64,000 nt of DNA, taken from assembly GCF_024721175.1 (NCBI RefSeq), contig NZ_CP099401.1, forward strand, positions 310,001-374,000. The letters are read 5' to 3'. How positions within the stretch are numbered: position 1 is the first letter of the stretch; the number at the start of each line of letters is the position of its first letter. The position numbers and the translations under genes were made by a program. This DNA comes from Rhizobium sp. Pop5. Its GTDB lineage: Bacteria > Pseudomonadota > Alphaproteobacteria > Rhizobiales > Rhizobiaceae. Positions 27,119 to 36,072 of this stretch are shown here, one piece after another. The notes under the pieces are model-generated. The model was not told where the DNA came from, searched no databases, and saw only the letters and a program-made list of their open reading frames with translations.

Positions 27119-27948
27119 GCCGGTTCCGGCGCCTCCTCAGTACGTGGGAAGGTGCGGTCGGGCTTGCGATCCTTGTCGTCCTGCTGTCGGCCGGGCTGCT
27201 TGCCCCCGTCATTTCGCCGGGTGATCCGTTAAGAATCGCCGGCCGGGCGTTGCTGGCGCCGTTGACGGATCCGGGCTTTCCGCTTGGTACCGATCGCCTT
27301 GGCCGCGACGTGTTGGCCGGCCTGCTCTACGGGGCGCGCACTTCGTTTGCCGTCGGCCTTGCGGCAGCCTTTTCGGCCATGGTTCTCGGTGTCTGCGTCG
27401 GCATGGCGGCCGGCTTTGCCGGCGGGTTCGTCGACGAGGCCTTGATGCGCGTCGTCGACGCTTTCCAGATCGTGCCGGGCTTCCTTCTCGCCCTTGCCTT
27501 CGTCAGCACTATCGGCGTTTCGACACCTGTCGTCGTCTTCGCCATTGCGCTCGGCGCCTGGGCCGATCCGGCCCGGCTGACGCGGGCGCAGGTGCTTTCA
27601 ATCCGCGAGCAGGATTATGTCGCGTCGGCCAGAGTGATCGGCATGCATCCGATCGAGATCGCCTTCCGGGAGATTCTGCCGAACGCGCTGCCGCCGGTGC
27701 TGGCGCTTTCCGCCACCATCGTCGCCGGCGCGGTCCTCACCGAAGCCGCACTTTCCTTCCTTGGCCTCGGCAATCCCAATATCGCCACCTGGGGTTCGAT
27801 GATCGCCGAGGGCCGCAGCGTGCTGCGTTCGGCATCCTATCTCTCCGTCATCCCGGGCTGCGCACTCGCCGTGACCGTGCTCGGCGTCCATCTTTTCAGC
27901 GAGGGCCTCGGCAAGGCGCTGGCCGAGAATGGTGTGAGGGCGGCATGA
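27115..27948 (+). CDS. Dpp-type ABC transporter permease (DppC-like)
   Basis: A 277-residue DppC/OppC-family permease. The conserved GTDRLGRDVLAGLLYGARTS motif sits near residues 58-77 and the coupling loop is REILPNALPPVLALS. Several hydrophobic helices follow, ending with the amphipathic tail GLGKALAENG. ATGA overlaps on both sides show tight coupling with the first permease and the first ATPase. Confidence 0.9.
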   Translation: MSRFRRLLSTWEGAVGLAILVVLLSAGLLAPVISPGDPLRIAGRALLAPLTDPGFPLGTDRLGRDVLAGLLYGARTSFAVGLAAAFSAMVLGVCVGMAAGFAGGFVDEALMRVVDAFQIVPGFLLALAFVSTIGVSTPVVVFAIALGAWADPARLTRAQVLSIREQDYVASARVIGMHPIEIAFREILPNALPPVLALSATIVAGAVLTEAALSFLGLGNPNIATWGSMIAEGRSVLRSASYLSVIPGCALAVTVLGVHLFSEGLGKALAENGVRAA

Positions 27949-28730
27949 GCGGCATTTTCTGCAGCCTGAAGCAGCTTTCGGTCACCTACGGGCGCGGCGC
28001 TGGCGCCCTCGACTGCATCAACCTCGATATCCTCACCGGCGAAAGGCTGGCGATCATCGGCGAAAGCGGCTCCGGCAAGAGCACGTTCGCCCGGGCGCTC
28101 GCGGGCCTGCTGCCGCAGGAGGCAAAGGTCGGCGGCGAGATGCTCTGGCCCGGGCTTGGTCATCCGCCCCGCCCCGGCCGAGATTTCGGCTTCGTCTTCC
28201 AGGACCCGGGCTCCAGTCTCAATCCCGTGCTGACGATCGGCGAGCAGATCGCCGAGGGCGCCATGCGTCATCTCGGTCTCGGCTGGAAACAGGCCTATGC
28301 CAGAGCCGAGGAATTGCTCGGGCGGGTGCGGATTCCCCAACCTGAGAAGGTGATGCGGGCCTTTCCGCACCAGCTTTCGGGTGGCCAGCGTCAGCGCGTG
28401 GCGATCGCGGCCGCAATCGCTGCCAGGCCTGCCCTGCTGATCGCCGACGAGGCGACGAGCGCGCTCGACGTCGTGGTCCAGGCCGAGATCGTCCGTCTGC
28501 TCGACGGGCTGGTGCGTGAGGACGGCATGACGCTGCTCTTCATCACCCATGACATCGCGCTCGCTTCCGGCTTCGTCGACCGCATCGCCGTCTTTCGCGA
28601 TGCGAAGCTCGTCGAGGCCGGTCCAGTTCGTTCGGTGCTGTCGGCCCCGGAAAACGACTATACCGCCGCGCTCATCGCTAGCCATCGCGACCTTGCGACG
28701 CCGCCACTGATTGCGGAGGCGGCCTCATGA
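27945..28730 (+). CDS. Dpp-type ABC transporter ATPase (DppD-like)
   Basis: A 261-residue ATPase. Walker A GESGSGKST is near residues 41-49, the Q-loop VFQDPGSSLNP is the typical oligopeptide-transporter form, then [12 protein letters not shown] and Walker B LLIADEATSALD. It is shorter than classical DppD (about 325 residues) and lacks the C-terminal cysteine-rich extension, so no iron-sulfur cluster is expected. Works as a heterodimer with the ATPase at 28727, with which it overlaps by 4 bases. Confidence 0.9.
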   Translation: MSGIFCSLKQLSVTYGRGAGALDCINLDILTGERLAIIGESGSGKSTFARALAGLLPQEAKVGGEMLWPGLGHPPRPGRDFGFVFQDPGSSLNPVLTIGEQIAEGAMRHLGLGWKQAYARAEELLGRVRIPQPEKVMRAFPHQLSGGQRQRVAIAAAIAARPALLIADEATSALDVVVQAEIVRLLDGLVREDGMTLLFITHDIALASGFVDRIAVFRDAKLVEAGPVRSVLSAPENDYTAALIASHRDLATPPLIAEAAS

Positions 28731-29509
28731 GCGATGTGCTGCTTTCCGTTGAGAACGTGTCGAAAGCTTTTTCCTCCTCCGGCCGCCGGATTGCCGCCCT
28801 CGACAATGTTTCGCTGACGATCGCAGCCGGGGAAACCCTCGGTCTCGTCGGCGCCTCCGGCAGCGGAAAATCGACGCTGTCGCGCGTCCTGCTTCGGCTT
28901 CTCGCCGCCGATACTGGTGCGATCCGTTTCGAGGGAGAGGACTGGCTTGCCCTTAAAGGTGCCGCGCTTCGCCGCAAACGGGCACGCATGCAGATGGTGT
29001 TCCAGGACCCGCTTGCCGCCTTCAATCCGCTGGCAACCGTGGGCGCTGTGCTCGACGATCCGCTGCGCATCCATGACGTCGTCCCAAGCGGCGGGCGTTC
29101 CAGCGAGATCGCGATGCTTCTCGAACGCGTCGGTCTGCCCGCCGATTATGCAGGCCGTCCTGTCCGGTCGCTTTCCGGCGGCCAGCGCCAGCGCGTGGCG
29201 ATTGCCCGGGCGCTTGCGACGCGGCCCTCGCTGCTGGTGCTCGACGAAGCGGTTTCGGCGCTCGACGTCACCGTGCGCGGCAGGGTTCTCGAGCTTCTGG
29301 TCTGCCTGCAGAGGGAAACGGGTATCGCCTGCCTCTTCATTTCGCACGATCTTGCCGTGGTCCGCGCCGTCTCCCACCGCATTGCCGTCATGGATGGCGG
29401 GCGGGTCGTGGAGACCGGTCCGGCTGCATCTGTCGTTGCCATGCCGCAATCCGATGCCGCCCGTGCGCTTGTTGCCGCCGTCCCCCGTCTCGTGACCGAA
29501 CCGTCCTGA
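28727..29509 (+). CDS. Dpp-type ABC transporter ATPase (DppF-like)
   Basis: A 260-residue second ATPase. Walker A GASGSGKST near residues 44-52, VFQDPLAAFNPLATVG at the Q-loop, [15 protein letters not shown], and Walker B LLVLDEAVSALDVTV. Like its partner it is a compact form without the C-terminal extension of DppF. It ends 13 bases before the aminotransferase, in the same operon. Confidence 0.9.
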   Translation: MSDVLLSVENVSKAFSSSGRRIAALDNVSLTIAAGETLGLVGASGSGKSTLSRVLLRLLAADTGAIRFEGEDWLALKGAALRRKRARMQMVFQDPLAAFNPLATVGAVLDDPLRIHDVVPSGGRSSEIAMLLERVGLPADYAGRPVRSLSGGQRQRVAIARALATRPSLLVLDEAVSALDVTVRGRVLELLVCLQRETGIACLFISHDLAVVRAVSHRIAVMDGGRVVETGPAASVVAMPQSDAARALVAAVPRLVTEPS

Positions 29510-29522
29510 AGGAGCAGTCGTC

Positions 29523-30617
29523 ATGCCCGATCCCGGTTGGAATCCCCTGCACGGTGTCCCCTCCTATCCCGCGGAGCGCTATGCCTCCCTTGCCGACAGG
29601 ATCGGCAGGATATTGCTCAGCCGGAACGACATCGTGTTCGTCCAGGCCGAGGCCGTCGTCGCGCTGGAAGCCGTGGCCGCCAGCCTTGCCCGCCCCGGCC
29701 TTTCGGCACTCAATATCGTCACCAGCCCCTATGGCGGCTGGTTCGGGCAATGGTTGCGGCGAGGCGGTGCGATGGTCAGGGAAATGGTTGCTGAACCAGG
29801 CCTGCCGATTGAGATCGAAGCCGTAGCCAAAGCACTAAACGCGGCTCCTCACATCGATGTGCTCGCGCTGGTTCATGCGGAATCGGCGAGCGGTATTCTC
29901 AATCCTTTGCCGGAGATCCTGGCGCTCGCACGTGCCCGCGGCATCGTCACCGTCGTCGATGCGGTCGCCTCGGTCGGCGGCCATCCACTCTCCGTCGATG
30001 CTCTCGGCATCGACATCGCAGTGATCGGCCCGCAGAAGGCGCTCGGCGGTCCGGCTGGGATATCCGCACTCTCCGTCAGCCGCCGCGCCTGGGAGCTGAT
30101 CCTGAGGGACGGCGCGCCGCGCGAATCAATCCTGTCGCTGGCCGATCTGAAGGTGTGGCTCGACGGCGGCCGGCGTGGTCTGCCCGGAACGCCGGCGCCG
30201 CTGGAATTCTTCGCGCTGGAAAGCGCGCTCGACCGCATCGAGGCCGAAGGGCTGGAAAACGTTATCGCCCGTCACGCGCTGGCGGCATCGGCGACACAGG
30301 CGGGGCTTGCAGCACTCGGTGCCGGGGCTTGGGTGCCGCCAGAAAAAGCCTCGAACCTGGTGACGGCGGTGCCTGTACCCGAAACGCTCACGCCCGCTTC
30401 GCTGGTCGCAGCCGCCGCGCGCGTGGGCGTCGATTTGACGGAAGGCGTGGGAACTGTTCCAGCCCGTCTGATACGGTTCAACCACACCGGCCCGCGCGCC
30501 GCGTTCCAGATGGTGCTGCCGAATGTGGTGGCTTATGGCTCGGCCCTCAGGCAAGCCGGCCATTCCGCGGATATATCAACCGCCTCCGAGGCGATCGCCG
30601 CGGCTTATGGCCGCTGA
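29523..30617 (+). CDS. class V (alanine-glyoxylate type) aminotransferase
   Basis: A 364-residue fold-type I PLP enzyme. The PLP-binding lysine is Lys172 in GPQKALGGPAG, preceded by the Asp146 that pairs with the pyridine nitrogen (TVVDAVASVGGHP). This layout matches alanine/serine-glyoxylate, pyridoxamine-pyruvate and related aminotransferases. GGAG is 10 bases before the ATG. As last gene of the Dpp-type importer operon it may deaminate the imported compound or a product made by the flavin oxygenases. Cysteine-desulfurase activity is possible in this superfamily but the active-site cysteine loop of NifS/SufS is not visible. Confidence 0.85.
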   Translation: MPDPGWNPLHGVPSYPAERYASLADRIGRILLSRNDIVFVQAEAVVALEAVAASLARPGLSALNIVTSPYGGWFGQWLRRGGAMVREMVAEPGLPIEIEAVAKALNAAPHIDVLALVHAESASGILNPLPEILALARARGIVTVVDAVASVGGHPLSVDALGIDIAVIGPQKALGGPAGISALSVSRRAWELILRDGAPRESILSLADLKVWLDGGRRGLPGTPAPLEFFALESALDRIEAEGLENVIARHALAASATQAGLAALGAGAWVPPEKASNLVTAVPVPETLTPASLVAAAARVGVDLTEGVGTVPARLIRFNHTGPRAAFQMVLPNVVAYGSALRQAGHSADISTASEAIAAAYGR

Positions 30618-30728
30618 CGTTCGGCCGGCCTGGCGAAAACTGTCCGGCATCCAGATGAAAGCATTTTTCGGCCCTTGAGAATCGGCGGCAGTCAAGGCAG
30701 GAGAGTGGCATCGCGGAGGCTGATGCAG

Positions 30729-31592
30729 ATGACTGACGTAGCGAATGTTCAAGGCCTTGAGATTTCGCATGAGGGGCATCGCACCCGGCTGAAATGGCAC
30801 CGGCTGCGCAAACGGTTTGCCGATCCGCTGTTCTCAGCCGAGGTGATGGCGGAGGGTTTTGCAGCTGGCGCTTCAATGGAGCTTGATCTGCGCGTGCGCG
30901 CCGATGGCGGCTTCGTCGTGCTGCACGACAGGGAGCTCGAAGGTGAAACGACGGGCCACGGACCGATCGCCAAAAGGAGCATTGGTGACCTCCGTGATAT
31001 CAGGATGAAGGAGGGCGACCGGCCGCTTATCCTCAGCGAAGATCTCGCCGCCATGATGCAATCGACGCATCCGGACGCACTGCTGCAATTCGACATGAAG
31101 GACGACTATGAAGCGATCGGTTCCAAAGGCATCGAGCATCTTGCCGCGCATTTCCGGGATATCGCCGCATCGGTGATTGTCAGCGGCGGCAGCCTCGATC
31201 TCATCGTTGCCGTCAAGGAGAAGCTGCCGCAGCTGCTGCGCGGCATCGATCCCACCGACAAGCTCTACGATATCTGGAAGGCCAGCGGCTGGAAGGCAGT
31301 GGAGGCGGAATTGCGTGCCGACCTCGGCGGTCCGACCGAACCGGACACGATCTATCTGCACTGGCGCTTGGTTCTGGATGCCGCCAAAGAAGGGCTCGAT
31401 ATGATCGCGCTTTGCCAGGAACACGGCAAACGCGTCGATGCCTGGACCTTCACCCTGAAGGATCCGGAGGCCGGGTTCAGCGAGGAGGAATGGCTGAACT
31501 TTTCGGCGCTGATGGCGCTCAAGCCGGACCAGATCACCACCGACGAGGCCCCGGCGACCGAACGCGCATGGCGTCGGCGCATTAACGGGTAA
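30729..31592 (+). CDS. glycerophosphodiester phosphodiesterase family protein (divergent)
   Basis: A 287-residue GDPD/PI-PLC-like TIM-barrel enzyme, probably cytoplasmic since no signal peptide is seen. Likely active-site residues are His24-Arg25, Glu51/Asp53 (MELDLRV) and His66 (VVLHD). The usual HRG tripeptide reads HRL and the ENT motif is absent, so substrate range may differ from classical GlpQ/UgpQ. The start at 30729 is set by GGAGG 9 bases upstream; an ATG at 30723 is too close to it. It is convergent with, and overlaps by 11 bases, the IMPase-like gene that ends a second GDPD operon. Confidence 0.75.
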   Translation: MTDVANVQGLEISHEGHRTRLKWHRLRKRFADPLFSAEVMAEGFAAGASMELDLRVRADGGFVVLHDRELEGETTGHGPIAKRSIGDLRDIRMKEGDRPLILSEDLAAMMQSTHPDALLQFDMKDDYEAIGSKGIEHLAAHFRDIAASVIVSGGSLDLIVAVKEKLPQLLRGIDPTDKLYDIWKASGWKAVEAELRADLGGPTEPDTIYLHWRLVLDAAKEGLDMIALCQEHGKRVDAWTFTLKDPEAGFSEEEWLNFSALMALKPDQITTDEAPATERAWRRRING

Positions 31593-32406
31593 CGGGCGCC
31601 AGTCCTTCGAGATCGAGGATGAAGGCGAATTCGTCGGCAAGGCCGGGCGAATGGGCAATGACTGGTCCGCCATCCGCAAGCAGTCTTTCAACCGGCGGCA
31701 TTGCCACCATTGCTCCGGCCTCCTTGGCGATCAGCGCGCCGGCGAGCATGTCCCACGCGTTGAGATGGCGTTCGTAGTAGAGATCGGCAGTACCTTCGGC
31801 GACGCGGACGAGATCGATGGCCGCAGCGCCCATGCGGCGATAATCCATGCCGCATTCGTGGAGCCGCCTGGAGAGTGCGAGATGATCGTCAAAGCTTGTC
31901 TTGCGGGAATGACCGAGAATGACGAGCGCATTGGCCGGATCTGATGTCGCTGCCGCATGGACGGGCCTGCCGTCCTTGAAGGCGCCGCCGCCGCTGACGG
32001 CGTGGAAGACCTTATCCTCGGCGCCGTCGTAGACCACGCCGATCTCGACCTTGCCGTTCGCAACAAAGGCGATAGAGACGCCCCAGTGGCGGAAGCCCCT
32101 GATATAATTGGTCGTGCCATCGATCGGATCGACAACCCAGGTGCCGGTCCCGCCCGATTGCCCGCCGCTCTCCTCTCCCATGAAGGTATCATCCGGAAAG
32201 CGTGACAGCAGCCCGTCGCGGATAGCCTGCTCGGCCCTTCTGTCGGCGACGGTGACGAAATCCTGCAATCCTTTGTTCTCGACGGCCAGTGTGCCGGGAT
32301 TGGAGTCGCGCCGGAACCGGGCGGCTTCCCGTCCGACCTCTAGAGCGATGGTGATCGCCACCTCCGCCCGTGCGCGGATGGCGGCGGCGTCGAATGCGGG
32401 TTTCAT
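31582..32406 (-). CDS. inositol monophosphatase family protein
   Basis: A 274-residue Mg2+-dependent phosphatase with all three family motifs: GEES at about 77-80, DPIDGTTN with Asp93 and Asp96, and AWDMLAGALIAKEAG with Asp219. Closest in layout to SuhB/inositol-1-phosphatase. Last gene of the minus-strand operon starting at the binding protein 38786; TGATG couples it to the regulator stop. With a glycerophosphodiesterase upstream, dephosphorylation of inositol phosphate or of glycerol phosphate released from an imported diester is plausible (inference). Not closely similar to the IMPase-like protein at 6352. Confidence 0.88.
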   Translation of the reverse strand: MKPAFDAAAIRARAEVAITIALEVGREAARFRRDSNPGTLAVENKGLQDFVTVADRRAEQAIRDGLLSRFPDDTFMGEESGGQSGGTGTWVVDPIDGTTNYIRGFRHWGVSIAFVANGKVEIGVVYDGAEDKVFHAVSGGGAFKDGRPVHAAATSDPANALVILGHSRKTSFDDHLALSRRLHECGMDYRRMGAAAIDLVRVAEGTADLYYERHLNAWDMLAGALIAKEAGAMVAMPPVERLLADGGPVIAHSPGLADEFAFILDLEGLAPVTR

Positions 32407-33410
32407 CAGGCAGTCCTTCTTTTTATCAGTGTCACCGGCGTGAATTCGACTCGCGCCGTCAAATCCGGTTCTGCGATCCGGCTCATCAGCAGATCGACCG
32501 TCTGTTCGGCCTGGAGATCGCAGGGTTGACGGATGGTCGTAAGTTCGTAGGCGGTCCAGCTTGCCTGCGGAATATCGTCGTGGCCGATGATCGCAAGCGG
32601 CGGCGCATCATCGCGGCCGCGACCGTGCATGAGGCGGTCGATCACGCCGCAGGCCATGTAGTCGTTGGCGCAGAACAGCCCATCGATGCCGGAGGCGGCA
32701 AGCTCGCCCGCCGCATCATAGCCGCTCCGGTAATCATTGATCCTGACCTGCAGAAACTCCGCTTCGACGCCGAGCTGCTTACAGCGTGCGACGAAGGCCT
32801 CGCTGCGGCGGCGCGCCGTATAGGATATCGCGGAGGCCGCCATCACGGCGGGCTTTTTCACGCCGCTGTCGATCAGGTGGCTTGCCGCCAGATGCCCGGC
32901 CATGCGGTCATCGGAGATGATGCGGTCGACGAAGGGAATGTCGTTGCCCTTGTTGATCAGTACGATCGGCACGCCTTCGGCCGCGCACTGTTCGCAGATC
33001 TCGGTCGGCGGAGCGTCCGAGGTGACGATGACGCCCGAGACCGCGTAATGCAGCAATTGGCCGATAACAGTCGAAGTATCCGCCTCCTGTGAGGTCGGCA
33101 GCAGGATGGGCCGGAAGTTGCGGGCGAGCAGCACCTTTGCAAGATGCTCGATCTGCAACGTGCGGAACGGATTATCGAGGCCGGCCGCGACGAGGCCGAC
33201 GAGATCGGAGCGTTTGTTCGTGAGGCTTCGAGCAAGATAGTTCACCCGGTAGCCGAGTTCCTTGGCAGCCTGATAGACTTTCTCGCGGGTCTTGGGGGAG
33301 ACGCTGGCATCCGGTGTGAAAGCGCGCGACACGGCGGCACGCGAGACCCCGGCGACCCGCGCCACGTCGAAGGACGTTACCTTGCGCGGTCCCCTATCCT
33401 TGTCTGGCAA
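32406..33410 (-). CDS. LacI family transcriptional regulator
   Basis: A 334-residue repressor: helix-turn-helix TSFDVARVAGVSRAAVSRAF at residues 12-31, hinge NYLARSLTNKRS, then a sensor domain. The start appears to be TTG at 33410, overlapping the GDPD gene by 17 bases, with AGAGAGGG about 9 bases upstream; no later start would keep the DNA-binding helix. Its position inside the operon, between the GDPD and IMPase genes, implies feedback control of the operon from a promoter upstream of 38786, where a candidate palindrome exists. Confidence 0.85.
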   Translation of the reverse strand: MPDKDRGPRKVTSFDVARVAGVSRAAVSRAFTPDASVSPKTREKVYQAAKELGYRVNYLARSLTNKRSDLVGLVAAGLDNPFRTLQIEHLAKVLLARNFRPILLPTSQEADTSTVIGQLLHYAVSGVIVTSDAPPTEICEQCAAEGVPIVLINKGNDIPFVDRIISDDRMAGHLAASHLIDSGVKKPAVMAASAISYTARRRSEAFVARCKQLGVEAEFLQVRINDYRSGYDAAGELAASGIDGLFCANDYMACGVIDRLMHGRGRDDAPPLAIIGHDDIPQASWTAYELTTIRQPCDLQAEQTVDLLMSRIAEPDLTARVEFTPVTLIKRRTA

Positions 33411-34173
33411 CGGCTTTTTCCCTCTCTGCCGGCGATCGCATCAGATCGGGCAGATCCGTGCAGATGCCGAGAACCGGAAGCTTCATGATGTCATGGAGAA
33501 TAGGCCGCCGCTCTTCGTGCCAGAGCACGATCTCGCGGCCCGCCTCGAAGGCGCGAGCCATCAGCGCCTCGGTCACCAGATCTTGCGGGCGTTCCCCTGC
33601 CCTCTCCCAGCAGAGATGCAGGATATCGGCGCCGGCCTCGTCACCGCGGAGATGAGGATCGTGGCCGACACGGATCAGAACCGAGAGCGGGAAATCGCAG
33701 CCGGCGTCCCTGAGTTCGCGCACCTGCGCAGTGTCGAAGGAACCGAGGCAGGCGAAGCGCTGGTTCACCTCGGCAAGGTGGCGCCAGCAAAGCGGGCCGG
33801 TCCCAGGCGCCTTGAGCTCGACGTAGAGGCCGGTTCCGGTCTCGCGGCCGAGAGCGGCCACTTCGGAAAAACTCGGCACATCGACGCCGTCAAGCGCGGC
33901 GAGTTCGGCCGCCGTCATTTCGGAAATGCGCCGGTCGATGCCGAAGACGCGTTCCAGATGGTCGTCATGCGAAACGACGACCACGCCGTCTTTGGTCAAT
34001 TGCGTGTCGAGCTCCCACATCTCAGCGCCGAGTTCGGCGGCGCGCCGGAAGGCTGCTATCGTATTTTCGCGCTCATGGCCGCTGGCGCCGCGATGGCCGA
34101 TGCAGAAAGGCAACCGGCCCTTGGTCCTTGGCCAGCCGTAACGTTCGAAGAAGGCGGAGAAATCGCGGGTCAT
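33394..34173 (-). CDS. glycerophosphodiester phosphodiesterase (UgpQ-like)
   Basis: A 259-residue cytoplasmic GDPD. The classical motif is intact: His27-Arg28-Gly29 followed by ENT at 36-38, then Glu54/Asp56 (WELDTQ) and His69 (VVVSHDDH). It hydrolyses glycerophosphodiesters to glycerol 3-phosphate (or to glycerol in some families) plus an alcohol. One-base overlap with the ATPase (34173) parallels the ugp operons, where the last gene is ugpQ. Here it is followed by a regulator and an IMPase, pointing to a phospho-polyol head group. Confidence 0.92.
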   Translation of the reverse strand: MTRDFSAFFERYGWPRTKGRLPFCIGHRGASGHERENTIAAFRRAAELGAEMWELDTQLTKDGVVVVSHDDHLERVFGIDRRISEMTAAELAALDGVDVPSFSEVAALGRETGTGLYVELKAPGTGPLCWRHLAEVNQRFACLGSFDTAQVRELRDAGCDFPLSVLIRVGHDPHLRGDEAGADILHLCWERAGERPQDLVTEALMARAFEAGREIVLWHEERRPILHDIMKLPVLGICTDLPDLMRSPAEREKAVARQG

Positions 34174-35228
34174 CAGAGCCTCCTGCCGTTTTCGTCGAAG
34201 ACGAGCACGCCGCGGCTGTCGATCGCCCAGCGAACATCGTCGCCGACATGGATGTCGTTGCGCACCGGCTGGATCGAGCGCAGCAGTGGCCCGCCGGCAA
34301 GAGCCACGTCGTAAAGGTTCTCGCGGCCCTGCGTTTCCGCAAAGGTGACCTTGCCGGAGACCGTGACGTCGCCCGCCGGCGTAAAATGCTCCGGCCGCAC
34401 GCCGAGCATCAGCTTGGCGCCCTCGGTGGCCCCGACATTGCCGGGCAGCGGTACGCGGATTTCGCTTTCCGGGATCGTAAAGGCACCCTTGTCAAGGACG
34501 CCGCGCAGGAAGGTGATCGGCGGATTGCCGAGGAAACCGGCGACGAAGGCGGTCTTCGGATCGTTATACATCGCTGCCGGCGTGGCGATCTGGACGATCT
34601 CCCCTTCCTTCATGATGGCGATGCGGTCGCACATGCTCATCGCCTCCACCTGGTCATGGGTGACGAGGATGGCGGTGATGCCGGTCTCGCGCTGCAGGCG
34701 GCGGATTTCCGAACGCATTTCGAGGCGGAGTTTAGCGTCGAGATTGGCGAGGGGTTCATCTAGCAGCAGCACGTCGGGCTTGCGGATCAGCGCACGCGCC
34801 AGTGCCACGCGTTGCTGCTGGCCGCCGGAGAGCTGGGCTGGCTTGCGGTCCATCAGCTTGCCGATCTGGACGAGGGCCGCGATGCGGTCGACCTCCTTGC
34901 GGATCTCGGCCGCGGCGACGCCCTTCACCTTCAAGGGAAAGCCGATGTTTTCGGCGACCGTCATGTGCGGATAGAGCGCATAGGACTGAAAGACGACGCC
35001 GACATTGCGGGCCTGGCTCGGCAGGTCGGTGACATCGCGATCGCCGAAGAGAATGCGTCCGCCGGTCGGTCGGTGAATGCCGCAGACCGCAAAGAGCGTC
35101 GTCGACTTGCCGCAGCCGGACGGGCCGAGCAGCGCCAGCATCTCGCCGCTGCCGACTTCGAGCTGCATGTTCTCGATGACTTTGGTGGAGCCGAAGCTTT
35201 TCGAAAAATTGTCGAGGAGGATGCGCAT
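34173..35228 (-). CDS. sugar/glycerophosphodiester ABC transporter ATPase (UgpC type)
   Basis: A 351-residue ATPase of the UgpC/MalK family. Walker [10 protein letters not shown] near residues 36-44, [26 protein letters not shown], Walker B VLLLDEPLANLD, switch ILVTHDQVEAM. C-terminal TOBE domain includes GVRPEHFTP. Coupled by 1-base overlaps to the permease before and GDPD after it. Serves the permeases at 35228 and 36073 and the binding protein at 37440. Confidence 0.92.
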   Translation of the reverse strand: MRILLDNFSKSFGSTKVIENMQLEVGSGEMLALLGPSGCGKSTTLFAVCGIHRPTGGRILFGDRDVTDLPSQARNVGVVFQSYALYPHMTVAENIGFPLKVKGVAAAEIRKEVDRIAALVQIGKLMDRKPAQLSGGQQQRVALARALIRKPDVLLLDEPLANLDAKLRLEMRSEIRRLQRETGITAILVTHDQVEAMSMCDRIAIMKEGEIVQIATPAAMYNDPKTAFVAGFLGNPPITFLRGVLDKGAFTIPESEIRVPLPGNVGATEGAKLMLGVRPEHFTPAGDVTVSGKVTFAETQGRENLYDVALAGGPLLRSIQPVRNDIHVGDDVRWAIDSRGVLVFDENGRRL

Positions 35229-36070
35229 TAGCCTTTGCTCCCGCCGCCGTAGATGTTCATCAGGTATTTGTTGAAGAGTGCGTAAGCGATCAGAACCGGG
35301 AGGAAGTAGAAGATGCCGACCGCCTTGAACATGTAGAAGTCATAATTGTTGTCGTCGGCGAGAAAGCCCGCGAGATAGACCGAAAGCACCTGTACTTCGT
35401 TGCCCGGCGCCAGCACCTGCGGCAGGATGAATTCGCCCCAGCCGGAGAGGAAGGAAAACAGGCCGAGCGCCATGATGCCGGGCTGGACCTGCGGCAGCAC
35501 GAGGCTCTTCCAAACACGGAAACGCGAGGCGCCATCGACGACGCCGGCCATTTCGATTTCCCACGGTACGGTGTCGTAGAAGCCCTTCATCAGCCAGATG
35601 CCGAGCGGCAGGTCGATCGCGGCCTTCACCAGGATGACGCCGATCAGCGAATTGTAGAGGCCGATCATCTGCAGCACGATGAAGATGGCGATGATCAGCG
35701 TTACCGACGGGAAGGCATGCAGCACCATGACGCCGGCAAGGAAGAAGCCGCGCGCCGGCACGTTCAATCGCGAGAGAACGTAACCCGCCATCGACGAGAC
35801 GATGAGCACGAGACTGGTGGTGCAGGCCGAAAACAGCAGCGTATTCAGCGTCACCTGCCAGATGTTGGCCTTACCCGCTGTCGTCTGCCAGAGGAAGCGC
35901 CAATGCTGGAGCGTGAAGCCGGAGGGCAGCAGCGCGTCCGCCTGCTTCACGGTCACCGTGTCGAGGAAGAGATAGACATACATCAGGAGCAGCGGCAGGC
36001 TGACAATCGTCAGCGCCGATATGACGGGCCAGCTCCGGTAATTTGCCGATGGCTGCGATTGTTCGGCCAT
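35228..36070 (-). CDS. sugar ABC transporter permease (MalG type)
   Basis: A 280-residue MalG/UgpE-type permease. Coupling motif EIEMAGVVDGASRFRVWKSLVLP is clear, with helices on both sides. The ATG at 36070 has GAGGA 6 bases upstream and lies 2 bases after the stop of the MalF partner; a TTG six bases earlier is in frame but less likely. Ends with a Gly-rich tail. Part of the GDPD-associated importer. Confidence 0.9.
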   Translation of the reverse strand: MAEQSQPSANYRSWPVISALTIVSLPLLLMYVYLFLDTVTVKQADALLPSGFTLQHWRFLWQTTAGKANIWQVTLNTLLFSACTTSLVLIVSSMAGYVLSRLNVPARGFFLAGVMVLHAFPSVTLIIAIFIVLQMIGLYNSLIGVILVKAAIDLPLGIWLMKGFYDTVPWEIEMAGVVDGASRFRVWKSLVLPQVQPGIMALGLFSFLSGWGEFILPQVLAPGNEVQVLSVYLAGFLADDNNYDFYMFKAVGIFYFLPVLIAYALFNKYLMNIYGGGSKG

Positions 36071-36072
36071 GG

